From Syngnathus acus (taxonomy: Eukaryota; Chordata; Actinopteri; Syngnathiformes; Syngnathidae), in contig NC_051106.1 of NCBI RefSeq assembly GCF_901709675.1, positions 3,048,001 through 3,112,000 on the forward strand: 64,000 nt of DNA. Direction: 5' to 3'. The stretch's first letter is position 1; each line of letters starts with the position of its first letter. Both the position numbers and the translations under genes were made by a program. The notes beneath the pieces are model-generated. The model ran no database searches. It saw only the letters and a program-made list of their open reading frames with translations, and was not told where the DNA came from. This document shows, one piece after another, positions 56,075 through 64,000 of this stretch.

Positions 56075-58266
56075 ATGTCTGGGACCACAGCAGAGTACGT
56101 GAAGGAAAAGGACCGCAGTCGTCGACGACTGGAACATCTTTGGCTGCAGCCTTATGTTGTGTTGCGCAGAGCAGGTTAGTACACATCTAGCTTCTATTGT
56201 GAATCCTCTTCCAGTGTTTATTTTTAGTAGAATTCGATTGAAATCCTGTGTGATATGCTGATTGAAAAAGTCCTTGTATAGGTTTTGGCAGTTTCTCTTC
56301 AACTGTAACTTTCATTGTTAATATGTGTTTGTCTTGTTTTGCAGACATCAGTGAAGCTATTCGTCCTAAGCAGGAGGAGCCAGACCGCACTCGCATTAAA
56401 GAGGAGGATGTGGGCAAAGAGGTCCACCACTTCAATGAACAAATGGAGCAGAAGTTTCTATGCACTATAAAAGAGGAAGAGCCGGAGCGGCCTTGTAATG
56501 AAGAGGAGGGAGAGGACTCCTGCGACATTAGAAAGGAGGAGGAAGATACCTGCAAGATGCCATTGACTGGGGTTCCTGTGAAGCGTTTAGATGAGGGTCA
56601 ACATAAGGTGAGCACAGGGGCGGAGCCTCCCAGCTGCAGCTCAAGTCAACAAATGACCAGAGGTGATGGAGACCACTGTGGAGGATCACAAGCAGCTCCA
56701 CCGTCAGATAGTGATGAGGTGTTGTCACATGTTCCTGATGATGATGATGAATCTCAAAACAAACACAGGCAATGTTCTCACTGTGGATTTTTTTTTGCTC
56801 ATAGCAGTAGCTTGAAACAACACATGAGAATGTACACAAGAAAGAAAAACTTTTTCTGCTCAGATTGTGGCCAAAAATACTCTCAGAGGGAACATTTAAC
56901 AATGCACACAAGAATCCACACTGGCGAGAAACCTTTTTCATGCTCAGTTTTGGCCAAATATTCTCTCAAAAGGGAAGCTTAAAATCTCATACAAGAATCC
57001 ACACTGGCGAGAAACCTTTTTCATGCTCAGTTTGTGGCCAAATATTCTCTCAAAAGGAAAGCTTAAAATCTCATACAAGAATCCACACTGGCGAGAAACC
57101 TTTTTCATGCTCGGTTTGTGGCCAACAATTCTCTCACAGGGCAAATTTTAAAACGCACACAAGAATCCACACTGGCGAGAAACCTTTTTCATGCTCAGTT
57201 TGTGGCCAAATATTCTCTCAGAGTGGACATTTAAAAAGGCACACAAGAACCCACACTGGCGAGAAACCTTTTTCATGCTCAGTTTGTGGCCAGAAATTCT
57301 CTCGGAGGGTAAATTTAAAAATGCACACAAGAATCCACACTGGTGAGAAACCTTTTTCATGCTCAGTTTGTGGCCAAATATTCTCTCAAAAGGAAAGCTT
57401 AAAATCTCATACAAGAATCCACACTGGCGAGAAACCTTTTTCATGCTCAGTTTGTGGCCAAATATTCTCTCAAAAGGAAAGCTTAAAATCTCATACAAGA
57501 ATCCACACTGGCGAGAAACCTTTTTCATGCTCAGTTTGTGGCCAACAATTCTCTCACAGGGCAACTTTTAAAACGCACACAAGAATCCACACTGGCGAGA
57601 AACCTTTTTCATGCTCAGTTTGTGGCCAAATATTCTCTCGGGGTGGACATTTAAAAGGCACACAAGAACCACACTGGCGAGAAACCTTTTTCATGCTCAG
57701 TTTGTGGCCAGAAATTCTCTCGGAGGGTAAATTTAAAAATGCACACAAGAATCCACACTGGTGAGAAACCTTTTTCATGCTCAGTTTGTGGCCAAATATT
57801 CTCTCAAAAGGAAAGCTTAAATTCTCATACAAGAATCCACACTGGCGAGAAACCTTTTTCATGCTCAGTTTGTGGCCAACAATTCTCTCACAGGGCAACT
57901 TTTAAAACGCACACAAGAATCCACACTGGCGAGAAACCTTTTTCATGCTCAGTTTGTGGCCAACAATTCTCTCAAAGGGTAAGCTTAAAATCTCATACAA
58001 GAATCCACACTGGCGAGAAACCTTTTTCATGCTCAGTTTGTGGGCAAACATTCTCTGAGGTGGGACATTTAAAAACACACACAAGAATCCACACTGGCGA
58101 GAAACCTTTTTCATGCTCGGTTTGTGGCCAAAAATTCTCTCAAAGTGGACATTTAAAAAAGCACACAAGAATCCACACTGGCGAGAAACCTTTTTCATGC
58201 TCAGTTTGTGGCCAAAAATTCTCTCAAAGGGTAAGCTTAATCAGGCACACAGAAGCCCACACCTAA
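56075..58266 (+). CDS. C2H2 zinc-finger protein, about 18 fingers, two frame breaks
   Basis: Coding exons are 56075-56174 (MSGTTAEYVKEKDRSRRRLE, phase 1 donor AG|GTTAGT) and 56345-58266 (ISEAIRPKQEEPDRTRIKEE). The N-terminus is acidic and shows no KRAB, SCAN or BTB domain. The fingers start at CSHCGFFFAHSSSLKQH and continue with TGEKPFSCSVCGQ linkers at exact 84-bp spacing to the stop at 58264-58266. The frame is lost near 56951 (CAGTTTTGGCC where other units read CAGTTTGTGGCC) and returns near 57655-57670, where an A and a C are missing. About 700 bp is thus out of frame while both flanks share one frame. Probably a nuclear DNA-binding protein; the target is unknown. It may be a young lineage-specific gene, a pseudogene, or intact with sequence errors. 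Confidence 0.8.
56936..58262 (+). repeat. 84-bp zinc-finger tandem array with five-finger higher-order unit
   Basis: Sixteen units of 84 bp share an almost invariant linker. Variable-helix words run QKESL, HRANF, QSGHL, RRVNL, QKESL, then QKESL, HRATF, RGGHL, RRVNL, QKESL, then HRATF, QRVSL, EVGHL, QSGHL, QRVSL. The first two groups of five are offset by 420 bp, pointing to a recent block duplication. Confidence 0.8.
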
Positions 58267-59524
58267 CCCTGTTGCCTGCTCAGTCAGTTGCCAAAGAGTC
58301 TATTGAGAATTCTGAGTGTCTTGGGTAGATGAGCAATGATCCATGAAGTTTTCACCTTCTATTTGAGCAGACTTTATGATAATTCTATTCTAGTATGCAC
58401 CTTTTGATTGAGATGCTGAACTCCTTCCCTTTACTGCTGTGAGAAGTTCATTTCATTTTAGTTTTACCAATGAATTTGAAAATAAAGTTAACTGGCCTCG
58501 AGATGATAATAGTTTTGTATTTTTCATTATACTTTATTTTGTTTTTAGTTGTGTGTTCATATTCAGGGCAAGTTGCTTAGTTTTTATTAGTGGCTGTTTA
58601 GGATTTTGTATTGCTCTGCTTTTCATGTTCATGTGGATCAATAAAATGAAAAATAAAATCGTGTTGGATATCCCCCATTTTTCTTCAACTGTTTTTTTGT
58701 TACTTTGCCTTGCTAATAATGTTAAAATGTACTTGAGATGCATTAAGACATTTCATTAAAGAGTTGTTTACTTCACAGTACTCATATTGAAGTCTCAACC
58801 TCATTTGCTGCTTCATATTTATATTATTTATATTAAATTCTTTTTAAATAGGATCCTAATTAAGACTATTTGTTGTTTTAGTCTCAGTTTCTGTTCTTGC
58901 AATGTGATGTCCAGAGATCTGAGCCGCTTGAGGAAACCGTGTTTGGGCAGGACGCAACGGCGTTGTTTCACAGGTCCTCTCAATGGAAAAACTATGTGAC
59001 ATTATCCAATGAACTTTAACATTTGCTGGACGACTTAAGTTTCACGAGTGCGCATTGTTGTTACGTAACATGTCCCTCTCGTGTTAAACAACACGCACGA
59101 CAAACGCACGCTAGTATGCTATTGACATATGTTAAAAACCACTCAGATATCTGAGTTGTTGTTTTTTGGGGGGGAAACGTGCACAAAATGTTTTTCTTAC
59201 ACGTAATGTAAGTGGGAGTGGGAGTAATAAGCGAGTTCAATTGGATATATGTCACTTTCTACCAAACAGGTAGACCTAATGACCTAATTAGTATTTGGGG
59301 CCCACGCTCATTACCATTACTAACCTTGTACGTGCTCTAGTCACACTGATATAACTTAAACTGACATTTGATAACAAATTGTACGCTTTTGCTGCAAAGT
59401 TTGGGTGCGTTTATTTATCATGCTAGATGTGAAAACCGTGTACCCAACATTTTCTCACCGTGACGATTCCTTCCCCACGCCGCCGCTTTGCTACTCACCA
59501 GGTCAATATAGATTTCCAGCCAGT
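58267..59524 (+). other. Zinc-finger gene 3' UTR and flank
   Basis: AATAAA at 58640-58645 is a likely poly(A) signal. Beyond it, 58800-59524 shows no supported gene. Confidence 0.5.
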
Positions 59525-59956
59525 CACACACAAACCGGATTCGGTTGAAGATGGGAAATTGTGTAAAATGTAAATAAAAACAAAATACAACGATTTGAAA
59601 ATCCTTCTCAACCCATATTCAATTGAATACACTACAAAGACAACATATTTAATGTTCAAACTGATAAACTTAATTGTTTTTTGTCAAATAATAATTAACT
59701 TAGAATTTCATGGCTGCAACATGTCCAGTAGAAGTTGGGAAAGGTGGCAAAAAATACTGAGAAAGCTGAGAGAAACTCATCAAACACCTATTTGGAACGT
59801 CCCACATGTGATCAGGCTAATTGGGAAGAGGTGGGTACCATGATTGGGTATAAAAGGAGCCTCCCCAAACATGCTCAGTCATTCACAAGCAAGGATGGGG
59901 CGAGGTTCACCACTTTGTCCACAACTGCGTGAGAAGATAGTTGAACAGTTTAAGAA

Positions 59957-60415
59957 TGTGGGGAATTCTCTTCGATGGTCAGCTGGTCTTCCAAACAAAC
60001 GGTGAAAAAGTGGCTGGCTTGGGGAAGGAAAACTTCAGTCACACACGGCTGATAGGGGAAAGATTTTATTCAACCGATGTCAGGGAGAAGTGTCTCGCGC
60101 CCTAGCCAAGATGTCGAGTCCCTTTGTCTACTCTCGCCCTAAAACCTACACCCCCGCGCTTCCCTTCACTCGGGTGCGTGCACACGGGGCTGTTGGATGA
60201 TCTATGACCCCTCAGTCAGCCTCCCCAACTCTACACGGTGCATATCTTGTCAGTTGTTCATGGAAACCAGATGTGTCTGGTGCCAATGAGTATACATTCC
60301 TGGACCAAGCCCCAAACAATCCCGCACGAACCTGACCCGAACATGACCTGGTCACACTTAGGCTTACTAGTGAGATATACTACATTGCATGATACCAGAA
60401 TAAAAATTTACCACA
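59957..60415. mobile_element. Solo LTR inserted in the Tc1-like transposase
   Basis: A 459-bp insert with TGTGG...CCACA ends, flanked on both sides by AGAA (59953-59956 and 60416-60419). Removing it restores the expected transposase order FKN-[insert]-ISQSKIA. TG...CA ends with a 4-bp duplication fit a retroviral-type LTR. No internal viral genes are present. Confidence 0.65.
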
Positions 60416-61352
60416 AGAACATTTCTCAAAGCAAAATTGCAAGGAGTTTAAGGATTTCAACATCTATGGTCCATAATATCATCAAAAGGTTCAGAGAATC
60501 TGGTGAAATTACTGCACGTAAGCGCCACGGCCGGAAACCAAGACTGAATGACCGTGACCCTCGATCGATCCCTCACTGCCTTAAAAACCGACTTGAGTGT
60601 GTAAAGGATATTACCAAATGGGCTCAGGAAAACTTCAGAAAACCACTGTCAGTAAATACAGTTCGTCACTACATCAGTAAGTGCGGGTTAAAACTCTACC
60701 ATGCAAAGCAAAAGCCGTTTATGAACAACATCCAGAAACGCCGTCGGGTTCTCTGGGCCCGAGCTAATGTAAAATGGACTGCTGCACAATGGAAAAGTGT
60801 TTTGTGATCTGAAGAGTCCACTTTTCAAATTGTTTTTGGAAACACTGGATGTTGTGTCCTCCGGACCAAAGAGGAAGCGGACCATCCGGACTGTTATCAA
60901 CGCAAAGTTCAAAAGCCAGCATCTGTGATGGTATTGGGGTGCATTAGTTCCCATGGCATGGGTGACTTACATTTCTGTGAAGGCAACATAAATGCTGAAA
61001 AGTACATTCAGATTTTGGAGCATCATATGCTGCCATCCAAGCGACGTCTTTTTTTTGGACGCCGCTGCTTATTTCAGCAAGATAATGCCAAGCCACATTC
61101 TGCACGTGTTACAGAGTGGCTTCGAAGTAAAAGAGTCCAGGTTCTCCCTTGGGCCGCTTGCAGTCCAGACCTGTCTCCCATTGAAAATGTGTGGCGCATT
61201 ATGAAGCGTAAAATACGACAGGGAAGACCCCGGACTGTTGAACAACTGAAGCGGTTCATCAAGCAAGAATGGGAAAGAATTCCACATGAGAAGCTAAGAG
61301 AATTAGTCTCCTCTCTTCCAAAACGTTTATTGAGTGTTATTAAAAGGAAAGG

Positions 61353-62010
61353 ACACAGCTCAGTTTGTCTTCAAAGCAACCCACAATCAGTTCCCCATTA
61401 CACTCAATAGCTTTTACAGGAGAAGGGAAGACTATCAGTGTCATAACACCAGAAATAATGCTAGACTTAAGTTGCCCCCCATACGAACTTCCCTGTCCAG
61501 ATTTAGTCTTCATTTCAGGGGTGCCAAAGTATTTAATCAACTTCCTATCCATTTCTTTGACCTTTCGTCCTTCATGTTTAAAACTGCTGTTAAACGACAC
61601 ATATTCACAAATGACATATGCACTATGAACTATAGTAGTATTACTTGAGTTAGGGTGCTTGTTACTATGGCTACTGTTATTATTTTGCCTTGATGTTGCT
61701 ATTATTTGTTTACTAAGGATTTATTACCATTATTTGTTTATTAAGTTATTATTACCATCCCTTTGTAATTACATTGATTTTAATCCTACTTCAAATGGTA
61801 GGCTGATTGATTGATTATATATATTTTTTATAAAACTTTCTTTAATTTTAACTTGAAGTCTGAGGGTGACACCTTATAAGCCCGTTAGGGTTTCTAGTCT
61901 TCCTTGCGCATGACTATTTTCTTTAAATTATTTTTTTTGTGTGTGAAATGTGACATTTGTGTTATTTTGTGTGTGCTAAATAAAAAAAAATTTAAAAAAA
62001 ATTAAAAAAA
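61353..62010 (+). mobile_element. 5'-truncated non-LTR retrotransposon (LINE) 3' end
   Basis: Reads CHNTRNNARLKLPPIRTSLS, then FSLHFRGAKVFNQLPIHF, typical of the extreme C-terminus of LINE reverse-transcriptase proteins. An AT-rich 3' tail follows, with AATAAA-like A runs. It sits between transposase codons SVIKRKG and the normal Tc1 continuation GTGATGTAAC, with AAAGG on both sides. Clade (L2, Rex1 or Jockey-like) not decided. Confidence 0.7.
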
Positions 62011-62258
62011 GGTGATGTAACGAAGTGGTAAACATGCCCTTTCCCAACTTCTACTGCACGTGTTGCAGCCATGAAATTCTAAGTTAATTATTATTGGAAA
62101 AATAAAATAAAGTTTATGAGTTTGAGCATTAAATATATTGTCTTTGTAGTGTATTCAATTGAATATAGGTTGAAAATGATGTTCAAATCATTGTATTTTG
62201 GTTTTATTTACATTTTACAAAATTTCCCAACTTCAACCGAATCCGGTTTGTGTGTGTA

Positions 62259-63454
62259 TATATACACACAGTCAAACCTCGGTTTTCGACCACAATCCGT
62301 TCCAGAAGGCGGTTCGAGAAGTGATTTGTTCGAATTCTGAATCTATGTAGTGGCTTGAAAGCGCATGCGTGGCATATTTGTTATGGTATATATTGGACGT
62401 TTCGTTCCCTTCTCTTCCCAGCGACGTGCGCCTGTGACAGTGTAGCGGTGGCAGCGCGTGCACGATCCCGCAGTTCGCGTCACCATGGAAGCGCTCAGTT
62501 TGCGACCTGGATACGCCATTTTGCCTCCCAGTGCTTTTGTGTGTGCGGTCGTGCGCTTGTATGGTGTGTGTGAGTGCTTGTGCGTGCAAAGTGTGTGTGT
62601 GCGTGGGCGCCTGTCGGTGAAAATACCTCTGTAGCTTCCGAACGTTCAACACAACACACGCCATCTAAACACGACCAAAATGTTCACGCTTGGAGAATCA
62701 GCACTCCGCTTTTCAACCGGACATGGGAACGCGGCCGACATAACGTTGTAATAGTCTCGACGAACGCTGTCGAAGTAAGAAACGCGAGACACTACAAGGT
62801 TTGTTTTCTTCTTGCTTTACCTTAACTTTGCTAGCTCAAGTCATCCAGCATTATATAACCGAGTAGTGAGCTAGCTTAGCACAATGTACACAATGTTATT
62901 AACATCAGAAAACTCAATATATCGAGTTTGTGTCTTCTTTAGGGTGCCGTAGGGGGGTCGCTTGATAGAAATCCACTGAAGCCACTGTTAACGTTCCGAT
63001 GCGTGGGGTTGCCGCAGTCGACATTTCTGTTACTTAATATGTTGAAGGGAATTGTGTAGATCGGGATATATTATTCAGAGCCATGCTCCAGAATGGTAAA
63101 CAGCCACAAGTGGTTGGATGTTCAAGATAAGTGTGTTGTGTCCTATAATGCTATCGTGAATCAGTGCAGCAAGATGATTGCATCAACGAGTCTGTCTCCA
63201 TGATGTTTTTTATGTGGATTCATTTTTCATTGTGCATTTGTTTTATTGTGTTGTGTGCCTCATTGTTGTGGTTTGGGGTTCGGATCCGGGCTCCGATCTT
63301 AGTGTGGTGATAGATGCAACTCCAATGGGGATAACCGGAATAGAAAAAAAAGACAGATTAAATATTTCTTGACACTCTGCCCATGATTTTCCAAATACTG
63401 TGTTATTGGTGATTTATATGTTCTTTTCGCAGTTCCCACCGCCAACCACTCAGA
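62259..63454 (+). other. togaram1 upstream region
   Basis: Contains a fragment of a common fish repeat (CCTCGGTTTTCGACCACAAT, 62277-62345) and a GC-rich, CpG-containing stretch (62420-62800). The latter ends in a donor-like ACTACAAG|GTTTGT and could be a non-coding first exon. An acceptor TTCTTTTCGCAG at 63421-63432 precedes the first togaram1 coding exon. Confidence 0.45.
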
Positions 63455-64000
63455 ATGAATGCCAAAGGGAAGGAAGAGGAATATAATCATCCTCGCAAGA
63501 TTGCCCTTGGTTCTTCTCATGTTTGACCACATCCGTCAGATCACCAATAATGATACGGGGAATAATCTCCAAGGAGTTATACCAGCAACTTCTGGACCCC
63601 AAGAATTACCAGAATCGCACAAATGGGGTGGAAGAACTCAAGCGAGTCCTCTCGGACGTGGACTTGAAATCGGTTCCTTCTGACAGTATTGAGGAGTTCA
63701 TCAATTTTCTTCCCAGACTTCTGGATGACAGTAATTTTAAAGTATTGTATGGCACCTTACAAGTTTTGAACATATTTATTGAGAGGTTAGACACTAGTAT
63801 TCACAAATATATCAAACAGATAGCTTTGGTGGCCGTCAAGGCTTTAGGCGACACTCGTACCATCGCCAGGAATGAATACATAAACATGTTTCGTCTGATG
63901 ATGAAACATGTGGCCCCGCAACAAGTTTTAGATCTTGTAATTTGTAATTTAAAACACAAGAATTCTCGAGTCCGGGAGGACGTTCTTAACATCATTATTG
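63455..64000 (+). CDS. togaram1: TOG array regulator of axonemal microtubules 1, 5' part, cut by window end
   Basis: Cilium-associated TOG-domain protein that binds tubulin. From 63550 the frame is open to the window end: MIRGIISKELYQQLLDPKNY, RTNGVEELKRVLSDVD, EEFINFLPRLLDDSNFKVLY, then MMKHVAPQQVLDLVICNLKH and NSRVREDVLNIII. This matches the second part of the TOG1 HEAT-repeat domain. A better start may be the ATG at 63455 (MNAKGKEEEYNHPRKIALGS), which runs to a TGA near 63521 and would join the conserved frame if one base were missing there; this is inference. Head-to-head position with klhl28 supports togaram1 over togaram2. Confidence 0.75.

Larger units (their letters stand above)
59525..62258 (+). 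mobile_element. Tc1-like transposon, broken by a solo LTR and a LINE
   Basis: Long inverted repeats of roughly 200 bp: the left begins ACAAACCGGATTCGGTTGAAG and the right ends CTTCAACCGAATCCGGTTTGT. Both contain TATTCAATTGAATACACTAC or its complement. The transposase starts at 59895 (MGRGSPLCPQLREKI), is interrupted at 59957-60415, resumes in RIKIYHKNISQSKIARSLRI, meets an in-frame TGA at 60808 where the family normally has Trp, and continues with QKPASVMVLGCISSHGMGD, LFQQDNAKPHSARVTEWL (catalytic D) and ACSPDLSPIENVWRIMKRK. It is interrupted again by LINE sequence at 61353. Inactive. Confidence 0.88.

Noticed and set aside
56075-56600. KRAB or FiNZ-type repressor domain at the N-terminus of the zinc-finger protein
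   Set aside because: The acidic IKEEE-rich N-terminus is suggestive of fish zinc-finger proteins, but I cannot match it to either domain from sequence alone.
56936-58262. Regularly spaced 84-bp repeats as a CRISPR-like array
   Set aside because: The spacing is that of C2H2 fingers with TGEKPF linkers in coding frame. The genome is eukaryotic.

Overview
The window is nuclear DNA of a ray-finned (teleost) fish. Its genes are split by GT-AG introns, the proteins match vertebrate families at near full length, and the repeats are typical of fish: Tc1-like, hAT and TA-flanked MITEs, Penelope-like elements, and a solo LTR. No bacterial or CRISPR signal is present.

Layout. 1-26695 (+) is the 3' two-thirds or more of a DLGAP/SAPAP postsynaptic scaffold gene, best matched by dlgap2. 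Eleven exons join with consistent phases into 945 visible residues ending in the Shank-binding tail -EAQTRL. Its 9.5-kb intron holds a 2.37-kb open exon (13525-15893) with its own stop and poly(A) signal, splice-phase compatible with the preceding dlgap2 exon. 27.9-36.1 kb is gene-poor and repeat-rich, including a 2.55-kb hAT-type composite element with an internal tandem array. 36902-45450 (-) is a complete mthfd1 gene: 27 coding exons, 934 aa. 47372-48743 is a Penelope-like insertion with a perfect 13-bp target duplication that carries a processed fragment of a PCBP2-like mRNA. 50166-52903 (-) is klhl28 (5 coding exons), whose second coding exon is full of 1-bp indels. 56075-58266 (+) is an 18-finger C2H2 zinc-finger gene with two frame breaks. 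59525-62258 is a Tc1-like transposon broken by a solo LTR and by a LINE 3' end. 63.4-64 kb (+) is the start of togaram1, cut by the window end.

Biology. The genes do not form a pathway. DLGAP proteins link PSD-95 to Shank at excitatory synapses. MTHFD1 interconverts one-carbon folates in the cytosol. KLHL28 is a BTB-Kelch protein, probably a CUL3 adaptor. TOGARAM1 is a ciliary TOG-domain microtubule regulator. KLHL28 and TOGARAM1 are, from memory, head-to-head neighbours in human; here they are separated by a zinc-finger gene and mobile DNA.

Most notable: (1) a possible alternative C-terminus of the DLGAP protein that would keep three PSD-95-binding motifs and lose the Shank-binding end; (2) the chimeric Penelope-PCBP retrocopy, with hammerhead-like motifs in its terminal repeats; (3) the composite hAT element with five CRE palindromes; (4) clustered 1-bp indels at 52-58 kb, which may be sequence errors.
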